A stretch of DNA of 64,000 bases. It comes from Epiperipatus broadwayi. Taxonomy: Eukaryota > Onychophora > Udeonychophora > Euonychophora > Peripatidae. Both the position numbers and the translations under genes were made by a program. The stretch covers positions 80,186 through 144,185 of the forward strand of contig JAQFVV010000969.1 of assembly GCA_028023455.1 (NCBI GenBank). The letters run 5' to 3'. Each line of letters begins with the position of its first letter. Position 1 is the stretch's first letter. This document shows positions 1 through 12,755 of this stretch, piece after piece. The notes under the pieces were generated by a model. It ran no database searches, was not told the origin of the DNA, and worked only from the letters and a program-made list of their open reading frames with translations.

Positions 1-139
1 ACAGATTCACTTTTAATAATATAAATATGTTAGTTTCGTTTGTAAAAAGTATATTACTAATTTTTCAGATTATGAAAGTAAACAAAAGTCTTTTCAAAAA
101 TAAAATTTGATTTATAATTTAAAAAATATTCAATTGTGG

Positions 140-685
140 TGAAATAAAAGTAACCGCTATTTGACCAACCAAAAAGATTGCTGACACAATCAAACACAAT
201 CTTTTTTTTTCCACTTTAATGTTATGATAAATATGTAGCAATAAATAAATAATTATTGGTAATATCTTAACTATTTTTCTAAAATAATTTGATTTTTAGT
301 ATTATTTTATCAATAATAATTTGTAATTCAATTCAAATATTGTTTAAAATGTTGTAAACATTCATTTATCATTTTCGTAATAAAAATCAAAACGAACATA
401 ACTTTTTACTTTTTGGCAGCCATTTTCCTTTCTGACAGAAATTGGACAGCCAATAAGATTCAAGAAATGGTGGTGAGGAGGCTGTGCTTTGGTTTTGTTT
501 GACAAATATGGTCATTTTTATTGATTTTTTACTTGTAAAATAATTCTGAAGAGGGCACCATCTTACAGAACTTTTGATTTTCTTTCGAATGACATATAAT
601 ATGTATACATGGGATAAAAAGTAGCCAATTTAGAGTGACATCAAATCTACTCATTTTTTTACGAGTCAGGCAGTTAAAGCGTTAT
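140..685 (-). mobile_element. Diverged piggyBac-like MITE, inverted relative to the 62.55-63.30 kb copy
   Basis: This stretch matches the reverse complement of the 62.55-63.30 kb element in several places. The best match is positions 525-580 (poly-T, TTTACTTGTAAAATAA, then CACCATCTTACAGAAC) against the reverse complement of about 62650-62705. Others are the CAGCCAAT segment near 450, the GAGTGACATCAAATCTACTC block near 635, and the ACCGCTAT terminus near 150. The right end near 680 reads, in reverse complement, CGCTTTAACTGCC, resembling the CCCTTTTCCCGC terminus of the other copy, with an ATAA where TTAA would be expected. There is no ORF. Exact ends are uncertain because both termini have drifted. 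It is non-autonomous, and its placement in the piggyBac group rests on the better-preserved copy. Confidence 0.55.
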
Positions 686-689
686 AGTT

Positions 690-1148
690 TTTAATGGCCG
701 TTTACATATCAATTATTTTATAAAAATCCATGCAGGAATTATAATAATCTTTATATATATATATATATATATAATATATCTATATATATATATTTATGTA
801 TCTAATGTCAACACACGGAGAATGTTACAAAGGTACAATTTATTAGAGAAAAAAAATCAAAATGAAATATCAAGCTCAATGGACTTCTATCTGTCACTAA
901 TTTAAGATGGTGCATTGTTTTACCACCATAAATGGATAGGAAATAATTAATGAAGGGAATTGTAAATTTTGAACTTTATAAATCTTGGCTGTTTAAATTA
1001 TACATACAAAAGTTTAAAAGAAATACCACACGAGATAATATCAAACAATCAAATTCCTAAGTAAAAGATTTAAATTATCATAATTAATCATGTTAAATAA
1101 AAGGAAGCATTTAAAACATTAAAAAAAAATAGAAATATAAAGAAAGAG

Positions 1149-1244
<96 letters not shown>

Positions 1245-2400
1245 GATATTATATATATATATATTCTGTTAAAATTGTATAAACATTACAAATCTATATT
1301 TTGGGATTTTAAAATAAAAGATTGAAAGATATAGTTTAAAATTGTTGTTGGATTATTAAAGGCGTTTACCTCATTACCAATCGGCAAACGGTCTATTCTT
1401 CAAAACAAGTTTGATTAAAGCTAGTTTTCATCTCATTAGACTTTCTAGATACAGTTCATTAGTACTGGGTTTGATGTTATGGCCTTGCGTAGCATGGTGA
1501 TGACTTGCAGACTGATTTAGGAAGAACAATCTATTTTCTTTTCATCCCATCATTTTGGAAATTTTCTCTCAAATAGAACAGGATTCTTCACTAATTAAGC
1601 TAAATAATCCATTTATAAATGTTTCGGGGCTATTTATGTAATCCCAAAACTATCTGTAGGATCCATCTAACTTTGACAACTACCAATTGCAATTGCTCTA
1701 AGCGTTTGTCTGTGGTTGTTGTTGATGATGATTTCCTGCTATTGGCTGGCTCATACCAAGATGGGAAATCCAAACTTTCCCACGACTATTAAAAGAAATA
1801 AAGAAAACACAAAACTTAGCAATATTTTTAATTAAATTTTTATAATGAGTCCTGAAAGCCCTAATCTCAATCCACAATATACAGCTCATTTAATTGGATT
1901 GGAGATTAGCAAAGAATTTAATCAGCAACAACCAACAAGAAAATTAATCATGAAATTTTTGAATTTTGTTATACTTTATAATTTACGATAATTAATGACC
2001 CTCACAATTAATAATACTAAAATTGACTGTTTTAAGTAAATCGTATTTGAGGTATTTTCTTTTAAACAGATAAATATAACTGTCACAAAATGAAATAATT
2101 AGTACAAAAATTTAACAAAACTATTTGGACTACTTGTAGCACTTATATAATTCATAATTTTCTTTTACATTTGTAAAAAGCTTAGTAATTAACATAAATA
2201 AATTTATAAAATATTAGAAATTAATAAACCGGTTAGTTTTACAGACAATAACTTAAAATATAATTGTAATGATAAAATATTAGATAAATTTTCACATGAA
2301 TACAAATTACAAATACATATTGTACAATAACGAAGATTATTTCATTTTCATGTATATGCACACATGTACATACATGGTGATCCAAATGTAAAACAAATAT
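690..2400. other. AT-rich DNA without recognisable genes
   Basis: Only short, AT-biased ORFs are present. A (TA)n tract with one short interruption lies at 750-792 and the larger (TA)n array at 1150-1240. The 1690-1880 stretch has a 63-codon ORF on minus with no recognisable domain. I see no RNA gene here. Confidence 0.5.
1150..1240. repeat. (TA)n microsatellite
   Basis: About 45 uninterrupted TA dinucleotides, followed by a short AAAAGATATT interruption and a further short TA run to about 1263. Confidence 0.97.
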
Positions 2401-2404
2401 AAAT

Positions 2405-2548
2405 ATTAGATTATTACATTAGTATCATAGCTTGCATAATGCTTGTGACAGGCAGATATGAGGCATAGAAAAGGGTTCAAACCCCATACCAGTGCTGCTA
2501 CCATTGGCTTTAAATGAAGTGTAAATATGAAAAGGATAGTTACAGCTT

Positions 2549-2585
<37 letters not shown>

Positions 2586-2617
2586 TATCCTTAGCTTGAT
2601 TATATATATATTCAGGT

Positions 2618-2656
<39 letters not shown>

Positions 2657-2720
2657 CCTTTAGCTTTTCCTGAAGCTACATGTCAGGTCTTATGCCTAAA
2701 TATCTAAAACGTATCTAATT
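2405..2720 (+). repeat. Possible tRNA-derived SINE remnant with (TA)n
   Basis: GGGTTCAAACCCC at 2475-2487 resembles an RNA polymerase III B box, and TAGCTTGCATAA about 45 bases upstream could be a decayed A box. Two (TA)n runs follow at about 2550-2585 and 2622-2652; the first is flanked by the inverted 8-mers AGGATAGT and ACTATCCT. The rest is not a recognisable tRNA fold. It could be a SINE head or a chance match. Confidence 0.25.
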
Positions 2721-2724
2721 TAAA

Positions 2725-3330
2725 TTTCATAGTAAAATAATTTTGTTACTGCCTTATGCTGTTATGATTTTTTTTATATATAATCATGTTAATGTGTCAA
2801 TATTTTGAAGATTGTGTTGTTGGTTAAATAAGATTAATTATGTGACTTATAATATTTTTAGTACTATAAATACGAGATTATCATGCAAAGGTATTTAATT
2901 TTTTAAAAGCTGATAAATTAAAATGATAGTACTGTATTTTACATTTAATAGTGTTGATTAAGTCATAATTTTCCTCTAAAATATTTTAGAAAGGTAATAC
3001 TAATTTTAAACTTAAAAAAAAAAAAAACATGTTCAAATTCCATATTTAGATGTGCAAAAATATATTATATTTATAATGCATTAATCTAACCTAAATTTTA
3101 ACTCAAAATATTATATTTAAGTGTTTTACATCTATTTATTTAAAAGCATTTTAATAAAGGCAATAATAATTAAAGATAGGATTTAAGGTAGTAGATAAAT
3201 GAATGTCTTAATGAATGAATTATGGAGTTTTCATTGAAACATTTAATTAGTTTAAATTACATAATAATTATCTATTTTTAAAAAGACAATATAACATTAT
3301 ATTCTGTGAATGTTGTCTAGGTTAAAATGA
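2725..3330. other. AT-rich DNA, nothing recognised
   Basis: Homopolymer-rich, stop-dense sequence on both strands with no repeat longer than short A or T runs. Confidence 0.5.
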
Positions 3331-3645
3331 ATATATATATATATATATATATTGTACCGGTAAAAACCACCATGCTTAGTCACACACAGTAATCCGAATT
3401 CAAACCCAGTCCGCGTCTAGGAATAAATTCCAAAATGCAAACTAAATTCAAACCCAAAACCCTGGCATGACTAACCGATGACAACATTACAATGGTACGG
3501 GGTTTTCCCTTTACTAGCTCATCGAAAAAAACACAGACTAAATTATCTACAATCAGCTATTTCATAGATATCTTATATTCGGGATATTGGTACGGCTAAT
3601 AATTTGATGTATATATTTAAGTTGTCAATACAGACAGCAGGTGAT
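3331..3645. repeat. GC-richer block next to (TA)n, possible short interspersed repeat
   Basis: The composition shifts sharply after the (TA)n run at 3331-3352. The block contains two AATTCAAACCCA-like motifs at about 3399 and 3447, the CpG-containing CCGCGTC and a GGTACGGGG. It has no ORF. The two repeated motifs and abrupt TA-side boundary suggest a small dispersed repeat. I cannot assign a family. Confidence 0.25.
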
Positions 3646-4019
3646 TAACTAGATTTCGAGAGTAATAATGCAAGAGAGACAAAATTAGATTAGATAATTT
3701 TTTTAATAAATTATGGAAAGCATTGAATAATATCCTTTACAGGTACGGTAAAACCTTCATATGTATTTTATAATAAATTGCTGCTAGTCATTAATAATCG
3801 GTTTGTACTGATTAACAAACTCATGCCAATATTTATGTGTTTTAACTGGTTGTATAGGTCGATATGAGAATCAGAGTAACTGGAGCATTTAAAATATTTA
3901 ACTACTATTTTATATTAAGTTGTTTTATTTAAATAGATTCAAACCATTGCGTATAGGATAATTGGAGGCGTTTTATATATAACTATAATATATAATACTG
4001 ATGTACTGATGGTTGCAGA

Positions 4020-4270
4020 GATTAAGGTATACTACAATAATAACTTGCGGTGCATGGAGGAATACCGGCGGCTTGTACTTTGACAAGTCTTAATGCCCCC
4101 AAGTAGATCTGGGACACACAACCAGCCGGGCTCATTTTCGAACCCCGGTGATCCAAGAGATTACCTGGAGAAGAATTTCTTTCTCTCCATGTGGTAGTAA
4201 AACGAGACGCCAACTTAAGCGAAGGTAAAGGCATTGCCACAGTAACATCGAGGAAGAGTGGTCGGAAGTG
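4020..4270 (-). repeat. GC-rich repeat, possible SINE with conserved core
   Basis: This segment is much richer in GC and CpG than its surroundings and ends abruptly on both sides. On minus it contains GGGGTTCGAAAATGAGCCC, whose GGTTCGA resembles a polymerase III B box. Overlapping frames on minus are open for 72 and 60 codons, but they overlap in different frames, so coding is not convincing. SINE superfamilies with conserved central domains are known in invertebrates. I cannot tell which one, if any, this is. Confidence 0.3.
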
Positions 4271-4274
4271 GATT

Positions 4275-4975
4275 TTAAAACGAAATTATATAAAACCTTT
4301 TCTCTCCGAAACATTTTCTACGCAACAGTCCGATATAACTATTCAATAAAACTGGCGAAATCAAACGATCGCAAAAGTAATAATCAATTAATTTCACTCT
4401 GAAACCCATAACTCCCCAGATTGTTCGGAAGGTAATAATAGCAAAAAATATTCACTTATTATTCTTACTCCGTAATAATATATAAAAAAATTATAATAAA
4501 ATTTTAGACTATTTTAAGTATTTGAGATTTGGAGTATAGATTAAAATATCATAACGAAGTAAAAGAAACAATAAAAATATTTGAATATTTCTCAACTCAA
4601 CATAAATGAAACGATTTTTAATTCGATACAAGAAAATTACTTTTAAAATGAATATAATAAATATTATGAGATAAACTTTACTGACTTTAATTAGAGTTGA
4701 GAAATATTATTATTGGCATCGTTTTGTTTGTAAAATAAGTAATAGTAGAAATATAAATGTATTCACAAATGGATTATTAGTAGGCACAAATATTAATAAT
4801 TATCATCTAAAGGCTAGAGCACAGAAATATTAGAGAAGAAATTTACTGACAGGTTTTAGTGTAACATTTTCAAATGGAAAGTAAGAAATTTACATGCAAT
4901 TACTTTGATTAACAGATTAAATATAAAATTATTACTGAGAGGAAAGTTAAAAAGTTCATGTAACAAAAGTTACCA
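4275..4975. other. AT-rich DNA, nothing recognised
   Basis: No ORF, RNA gene or repeat unit that I can support. Confidence 0.5.
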
Positions 4976-4979
4976 TTCT

Positions 4980-5430
4980 TTCTTCATCCGGTTTTTCTTC
5001 TTGCGGTGGTATGTATGAAGAACGTAGGCGCGCATTTTGAATTTCTTAGAAAGGCATGGTTAATTTAAATGTTGGAATTTGGAAGACTGGAAGCACGGAA
5101 AACATTACAGATCAGCGGTATGAAAGATTTAAATTGGCAGAACAGGAATCAGCTTCTTGGACTCAGCCCATCATGATTGCAGTTTACCGGGCAACTTCTT
5201 AATAACGGTTGAAGTGATTTCTCTGAGACGACTACTTTGCTGTAGTTTGAGACAATCTAAGCACAGCCAAGTCAAAAGTTAGAGTGTCTATATTATATTT
5301 AAGATGGCTACGGTTGACCTTTCTGCCTAGTTTTTGTTCATAACTCCGCCTCCTTTGATTTTCTGGCCTCCAGCAATATCTAATTTTTGACTATACAATA
5401 GCCTTTGCCTTTCTTGATAAGAGTTCTACG
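4980..5430. promoter_or_regulatory. GC- and CpG-richer island, possible host promoter or 5' exon
   Basis: About 450 bases with scattered CpG (GGCGCGC at 5029-5035 and others) stand out from the AT-rich background. At about 5303 the motif AAGATGGCTAC occurs, a form often seen at YY1-type initiator elements. The reading frame from that ATG closes after eight codons. The block may be the 5' end of a host gene whose exons lie outside the window, or another GC-richer repeat. Confidence 0.2.
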
Positions 5431-5439
5431 TTCGGTTTT

Positions 5440-8400
5440 CATTTATTTTTAAATTTAATACATGATTCTAAATTGACAAAACAATTACATCGGAATTCTT
5501 GAATACAAAAATATAAATTCATTATCTTAATTTATCGAAGTACAAATTAATTATTCTATACATTTGTACAAGTAAGATTTTGATTAAAAATACTGATCAA
5601 AGGAATGTGACTTTTGATCAGCATTTTTAAATGACTTTGTATAATTTGCAAAATTAAAATTTAAAGAAAATATACATACAATTGAAACTTTTAAATTGAG
5701 CTAATATAAATCCACAAACCACACACACACGAATATTATTTATCATGATTTGTGACATTTATACTCATACTCTTTACATTAAATTCTTTTTAAACAAACA
5801 CAAAATAAATAACTTAAAATCTATGTGGCTTGGAATAGACAAAGTCTCATTGCGGGTAAATAGTGGTTTAGAATTACCGTTCTTAAATGACAACCATGAA
5901 ACTAAGATCGATTCTTCGATCTGTCTGTTTCAATATATATATATATATATAAATCTGTTGTAACTTAAACTTCAGACATAATCTTAAAAAGAAAAATGTT
6001 TATGGAAGGTCTTGGTTTTATTAATCTAAAACATATGGTATTCCTGAGCTTACTGTTATTTGTATTTGTTACTTCCAAAATAAATATTTGTTTATCTTAT
6101 TAAGAAATTTAGTAAAAAAATTTGACTACATCATCCACTCATTAACCCCAAATCTAAACAATTGTAAAAATAACATAAATTGTTTGATGTGGTTTGTCAT
6201 TAGAGCACATGGACATTGCAACTGATAAGAGCCACTTTATAGAATTATATTCTAGTATGAGAATTACATTTAGGAAAGTTGTATAATTGCATATTATAAT
6301 TTCAAATCACTTCAGCCAATTTAATTTTCTTATTAAAATCTCATTATTCTTATTTTTTCAAAAACTGTTTGCATAAATATGAAAAACCATATTCATCATT
6401 TCATGATAAATTTAAATTAAAGATGGCTTAGTTCATATCTGAAAAAAAAAATTAGGTAGATTTATTCTATTGTATGTGAGAATAGCTATAAAATAACTTA
6501 CCCATTTCAATATCTAAATGTCATCTTAGAAGATTATTACTTAACTTATTCCAGACTAAGAGATAATGTTGTATTTTGTTTAAATCAATAATACTTGTTA
6601 TGCTTGTATTGTGATAAGACATTAACATAGGGATAAGCATGTCTTACTTGATTTGCTAGGATTTCATTCTATGTGGAATAAATGTCAAGAGCCAAAGACA
6701 ATTTATTTGATGACTAAAACAATTCATATTACTATTGAGATATCTTTATTTATTTCTTGAATCACATTGTTTAAAATTTTTTTTGCTAATGAATAAATTA
6801 TTTTAAAAAGTTAATCTTTGTGGCACTGGTTTAAGATAACCATACTAAATTTATAAAGTTTAACATAATATTTTTATCTGATCATATAAATGAGATAATT
6901 AAAAGATGCTTCTAATACTGATAATAAGGATGGTATTGATAATAAATGTTACTATGACCACATATTTTTAAATATAATCTCAATAGTCTATGCTGTCAAT
7001 ATCAAGAGACTTTTATTTGCATTACAGTGAATTGAAAGTTCTCTTCCTATTATGTTATTGATAATATGTTTTAATATATGTTGAGGATATTTTATTGTAA
7101 TTTCTTGCCCTTGAATCTCTTCTTGTTGTGATATATGTCAATTTACTGAACCCACAGCTTAGTTGGTTGACATTGTCATATGGCTTATATTATATGGATT
7201 ATAACAATTTGCTTCAGTTGTTGCATTATGTCTGGTTATGATTTGCATCATATACATTCTGGAGGTTATAATATATATCAAAGCCATTGTATTAAAATAT
7301 GGATTTCAAGAAAATTATCACATATTAAACAATTAAAGAACACAATTCTAATTTTTTTATTTATTGTACAAATGAAAATATGGACCAATCTGAAAATCTA
7401 TTAGAAGACTTATTAGCAAAAGTAATACTGGGACATGTTTATCAATAAATGATACTTGATATAGTCACTAATAAATTGAAATAAATTATGATTTTAATTT
7501 GTTATAAATTTTTGGAAATGTCATGTTGTAAGAAAAGGATTAAAAATCATATTTCTTCCCTCAACATAGCCTTCTCTTCACCATTAAAATTAAATTTGAT
7601 AACTTGTATTTTTAGAAATAAAACATATTGCAATAAAATCATATTGTAATGTTGTATTCACTTTTTAAATAATAATTTTACAAATATATAAACATAATCA
7701 CAATTAATTAAGAAAATTATGACAAGAAGATAATTTTATTATCTTTAACAACAAATGTATTGACATTTTATTATCATTATGACTTCTCTCTACCAATCAG
7801 TGCTTTATAAAAGTGTTTGTGAAGGTTGTAATTTATTTTGGTTGTAGACTACTGTGAATTTCTACCTTGTTCCAATTGTTTTAACTAACAAATCACTACA
7901 GTTTCAATGGCCAGAGTGAATGAAAAATATTGTTATGCATAAAACCAAGAGAACTATAAAATTTGAAGATTCAATAACTCTCATCCCAGAATTGTACAAA
8001 TCTTTTTTATTTTTATATCTATCAGATGAATGATTTGGAAAGCATACAAATAATTGTATTCTTAATATACTGAAGATAAAATTGATTATTTATATTCAAA
8101 TGTTTGTATCAGTACTATGACACACAAAAGTGGTGAAGTTAAGATATACTCTATTTTAATCACTTAGAAATAATATCAAAATCATAGACTGACAGTGCAA
8201 ATTATGTATTAAGATCGAAAATTTAAATAAAATCGATTGTGGTTATATCATCCTAATCATCTAAATTAATTATTATTATACAAATAATTGTGTACAACTT
8301 TCATTCTTTTAAAAATAGACTAACAAATATACTACTAGCTATTGAATTCACTATAATATTCATTTTTATATTCTCTTTTAAAGTTGTTGATCTTGTGTTT

Positions 8401-9095
8401 ATATTTGTTAAGTTACCTACTGTCATATTTTATGTGCATAGTCATAATGTTATATCCTTAATATATATTACTTACTATGTATTGTTTATTGAATAAAAAA
8501 TTGTTCAGGTAAAGTCTTTATTTCATGTTCTTTTAGGTTTCACATTCTTGTATTAAACCCTATTAGTTATTATAATATTTTTTCTTTGTTCTAAAATATA
8601 CATGTTAGCATTGGTTAGATATTTCAGATTTTTCAAGATATCATATGGATTTATTCAGTTCATGAGCTTGATATATTATTATGTTAAAATTACAATTCTT
8701 TAACCGTAAACATTTTTAATATTGAGAAATATGATGCCTATAAATGTTGTTTTTTTTAATTTGTTGACGATTATGTGTGGCCAGTTCTTAATTATTTACA
8801 TCAGATAGTTCACTTTCTCTTTCATAAGATCTAATGTTCTAAGTTCCAAATTATTTATAAAAAACCTATTATACTCTTACAAAAAATGTAAATAAAAAAA
8901 AAATCCCTTAATTTCTTGATAATTGCATATATAATTTTTAATTTTAAAAGTAATCAATTTTTGCATTTATGTTTATTAAATTTTTATTTCTCTAGACCAT
9001 GACTATATTATAAAACATCACTTTTTTAAAAACAAGGACTTTTTTCAAGCCAATAAACATCACATGACTACCACTTCTTATGCTTGTGTATAACT
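5440..9095. other. AT-rich DNA, nothing recognised
   Basis: Only short AT-biased ORFs, such as 60-75 codon frames at 5745, 7180 and 8290, none with a domain. An AGCTTAGTTGGTTGACA motif at about 7157 resembles a tRNA A box but has no matching B box. Short TA runs occur at about 5935. Confidence 0.5.
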
Positions 9096-9098
9096 GTT

Positions 9099-9182
9099 GT
9101 TAAAACAGGCAAAACTCACTATATGTATTACTCTAGCTTGCTGTGTGTAGCAATACGTATAGTGAGTTTTGCCTGTTTTGAC
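9099..9182 (+). other. Long hairpin: 31-bp stem, 22-nt loop
   Basis: Positions 9099-9129 pair with 9152-9182 over 31 positions. The only non-Watson-Crick positions are two that form G-U wobbles if the plus strand is transcribed; on minus they would be A-C mismatches. The stem is mixed sequence (it contains AAAACAGGCAAAACTCAC), not simple repeat. The size suits a pre-miRNA-like hairpin, but a tiny foldback transposon remnant would look the same. No ORF overlaps it. Confidence 0.6.
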
Positions 9183-9189
9183 TTGCTTC

Positions 9190-11475
9190 AAACATTAGGT
9201 TTGACTTTTTTTACATTCAGATGATTACGAGGCAGATTCTTTACAATATATATAAATTTAATATAAAGTGGTGAAATATATATATGTTTTATAATGAATT
9301 TCGAAATCGCGATGACTAATGAGATACTGTGCTTTCAAAACAAAACGTGAATTTTATTAAAAATGATAAAATATTTTATTTATAGTTTGCTATTTGTAAA
9401 TGTTGAATTTACATAAACTTCTTAAAATTATTTTAGTTTTGCAACATATTTTACATTTCTCATCGTATAATATTAATATCTTAAAATAAAAAATTAAAGT
9501 GAATTATTTATATATCTAAATAATACATGTCAATATTTGGAACATAAACAATACTAAATTATATTTGAAATAATGTCAATATTACATATTAAAAATATTT
9601 TCATAAGGTAAAAAAAAAAAAAATTTAAGTAACTTGTTTACCATTTTTATTTAGTTTATAGCGAAACTTTATGTATATTTAAATAAATATTGCAAATCTC
9701 TACAATATTTACAGTGATAAAATAAACATTTTAAAATGTTATATACCTTTCATACAAATAAATTCATTTTTCAAGATTTTTTTTTTTTTGTATAAGACAA
9801 CAAATGTCTATTACATGGTGTTATATTTGCATTTGAGTGTCGTGTGAATAAGAATTGCTTTTGTATTTTGAAATTAATAATTTTGAAGATGAATATTTTT
9901 TTAATATTGCTTAAATCGTTATTAAAATCATTGGGTATGTAAAATATACTATTAATCCCGATATTATAATATCCATCAATTCGTTTCTTAGTTGTTGCTA
10001 ATATAAATTTAATGCATGATAAAAAAAATGTATTATTATAAATAAATGCATTATTTCATTCCAAAAACTTTATTTCCATATATTAACTAATGAACATATA
10101 TATATTCACATATGACAAAAAAATCAAGTCAGATGTCACATGACCTATACATTTCCAACATTTCAACTGTTTATTACACCATTACAGTCATTTTCAAGGA
10201 CCTACAACATAAAAATGCATATTTTTACATAATACTCTAAATATAAAATATCTTTATTATATTAACTGAATAAAAAATTCATTATAATAAAACATGTTAA
10301 TTATACATAATTATATTTATATTTACTTCTCCTTCCTTTACTTTTTTATTGTAAAACTTCCTTTTATTTTTTTACATATTATGTATAATATTTCAAAAAT
10401 ATTTGAAACCATTTAAAATACCAATAAACAAAAATCTATTCAAATCCATTTATCTCACCCCTAACTACAAATTTTTTACTTTCTTTAACTATTTTATCTA
10501 ACTTCCATGTCAATTATCTAAATTTGCTACTTATATTTTTAAATATATTTAAAAACTAATGTAATTTTTTCCTCTATTCTTTACCAATTTACTTAAATAC
10601 TATTTGAACATTTGATATTAATTACATTTTATTTTACATAATTTATCTGCACCATTAATTTTATTTAAAACAGGTTTATATAATTTTATGTAAAATTTCC
10701 TTTATCATCCTTTCTCTGTATTTTTTAACCTTTCCCCACATTTTTATATTAAATTTTTTATGTACAAATTCTCTAAAATGTATATACCCATTGGAATTTT
10801 ATCACTTACATTCTGTTTAAGGCTAATTATTAATCTATTTTTTGTTTACAAATGTATACTACATTCTCCCCCTCCTTCATATAATTCAAACATTCTATAA
10901 TATAAATTCCATTCATTTTTTTTCCATTTATTGATATTTTGTTTTATTAATTAAATTCCTTAAACTGATTTTTTTATATACAGGTTTAAAAATTAATCTA
11001 CTTCCCCCTTTATATTTAGTATTTATTTTCTTCATAATCTTTTTAATCTAGAAAAAATGTACATCTCAAAAATTATAACTACTATATATTATATTCTGTG
11101 CGTCAATGCATAAAACAGTTTGTGATAAAATATTTTATAACTCACAGTTATTTAGATTGGTTACACAAATCCAAGATAATATCAAAAAATGTTGCAATAA
11201 AAAGTATTAAAATCATAATATAAATATGTTATTTATCTTCCCCTTGTTCATAATTCAATGTTCAATTAAAACTTAATATTTCAACATCTTACTTTAGCTA
11301 ATAATCAAGATATGATTCTCAATCCAATATCAGTAAAGAAATTGAAAATAAAATAAGTTTGAGTAAAAGTAAAGGATGATATTTGACTGGAATTGGTAGA
11401 TAATAAAAATGCATATCATTAAAGCATCAGCCTTAAATTTACAAACATAAGAATAACTGAAACACATGATTATAA
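9190..11475. other. AT-rich DNA, nothing recognised
   Basis: Stop-dense sequence with poly-A and poly-T runs. 10300-11040 is pyrimidine-rich on plus. No coding, RNA or repeat feature that I can support. Confidence 0.5.
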
Positions 11476-11479
11476 TATA

Positions 11480-11557
11480 CCTGTCTCTATATATGTAATA
11501 TATAGGGTATATGAGCACAGACTTTCAAATGTCGCACCACTCTTCCTTCTATCTGTC
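11480..11557 (-). mobile_element. Retrozyme family 3, partial unit in HHR-minus orientation
   Basis: This fragment (starting in ATATGTAATATATAGGG, then GAGCACAGACTTTC and CACCACTCTTC) matches the start of the 18.4 kb family 3 copy in the same orientation. Its first part is the inverted repeat of about 11757-11790. It abuts a nearly complete copy in the opposite orientation, forming an inverted junction near 11557. The ribozyme portion is absent from this fragment. Confidence 0.55.
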
Positions 11558-11795
11558 CATTAAAGTATGATGATTGTCTATCTTAATATATATCTGAGCA
11601 CTTATAGTATATATGTGTGGGAGATGATAATCTGGACCAACTGATGATTGCTGGTTTAGCATGAAATACGTATATTGGTGATTATTTATCTTTTCAGCAT
11701 AGATGTGCTTAAGTGTATCAGTGTTATTATATAAAATGGAGAGTGGTGGGCCATTAGAAAGTCTGTGCTCATATACCCTATATATTAAACATAAG
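11558..11795 (+). mobile_element. Retrozyme family 3, nearly complete unit
   Basis: A roughly 240-bp unit matching the reverse complement of 18.42-18.67 kb throughout. Shared blocks include GTCTATCTT, TCTGAGCACTT, the ribozyme core, ATTGGTGATT, GTGTATCAGTGTT, GGAGAGTGGTGGGC and CATATACCCTATATATT. It is non-coding and contains an intact-looking HHR at 11636-11679. By analogy with animal retrozymes it would be a non-autonomous retroelement copied through a self-cleaved RNA circle. Mobilisation by PLE enzymes is inferred, not seen. Confidence 0.6.
11636..11679 (+). ncRNA. Type I hammerhead ribozyme, family 3
   Basis: All core parts are present in order. Stem I 5' is ACCAA (11636-11640), then CUGAUGA (11641-11647), a U, stem II UGC (11649-11651), loop UGGUUUA, GCA (11659-11661), a U, and GAAA (11663-11666). 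The self-complementary UACGUA (11667-11672), U-A at 11673-11674 (triplet AUA) and stem I 3' UUGGU (11675-11679) follow. Outside stem I, AATC and GATT can pair after a three-base bulge. Stem III cannot close on itself without a loop, so cleavage would need two copies pairing through UACGUA, as known for hammerheads with minimal stem III. The U-U apposition at 11648/11662 replaces the usual G-C pair. Confidence 0.7.
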
Positions 11796-12477
11796 AATAA
11801 GACTTGATTATCTAAATCCAATATTCATTAAAAATAAAATTAAAATTTTTAATATCTTCAAGATTAAATATCTTCACAATATGTAGTTTTTGTGTAGCTA
11901 ATCGCCTTCTAAATAGTTTCAAAAGAAATAATTTATGTCTAAGATACTAACAGAAGAGCAGCATTATTTCATGGTAATGACTATTTTAATTTTTACAACA
12001 TTATACAGGCAATAGAACAAAACATTTTTTTCTTATAAATAACTGATGATGAATCTATTCAAATACTAAAGCAACCCCAACTTAAAATAATTAAGATTGT
12101 TATCAAAATAACACTGTTTATAACATGAAAAAAATATATAGAAAATGCATTTCATAAATCTAATTTGATATGATGTAGTGTTTTATCTAGTATTTTACAA
12201 AATATGTGAATTACTCTATCGAGATTAAATATCTTTAAAATAATAATTATTATAACAATAACTAGAAATATATTATGTTTTTCAATAAAAAAATTAAGTT
12301 TTATAATTTTTATTTTAAGTTTTATCAATAAATTAATTTTCAGAGGAGTAACAAGAACTACAGAAATAGCATACTAACATTTGCATTTAGGGTAACAAAA
12401 ATGTATTATTGTACTTAAAATAAACATTATATTTTTTCTAAAATTTTGTTTTATCAAATCTCTATTGAAACTAAAAT

Positions 12478-12503
12478 TTATATATATATATATATATATA
12501 TAA

Positions 12504-12577
<74 letters not shown>
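12478..12577. repeat. (TA)n microsatellite
   Basis: TA dinucleotides with one short AATATTT interruption. Confidence 0.95.
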
Positions 12578-12579
<2 letters not shown>

Positions 12580-12683
12580 GTAATTTTGCATTGCAAGTCT
12601 TAAATAGCTATTTGAGTCTCTCATAAAAAAAAAATACTAAAATATCATTCCACATGTGATTCATGCAAGATAATGTAGTTTTG

Positions 12684-12686
<3 letters not shown>

Positions 12687-12753
<67 letters not shown>
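12687..12753. repeat. (TA)n microsatellite
   Basis: About 33 uninterrupted TA dinucleotides. Confidence 0.97.

Positions 12754-12755
<2 letters not shown>

Noticed and set aside
7155-7180. tRNA A-box-like AGCTTAGTTGGTTGACA
   Set aside because: No B box at the right spacing and no cloverleaf.
11480-11795. Classical MITE with terminal inverted repeats
   Set aside because: The inverted ends arise because a partial unit is joined to a full unit of the same family in opposite orientation. The 18.4 kb copy lacks the second inverted end.
12043-12060. CTGATGATGAATC as a hammerhead core
   Set aside because: No GAAA at a suitable distance and no stem II or stem I pairing.
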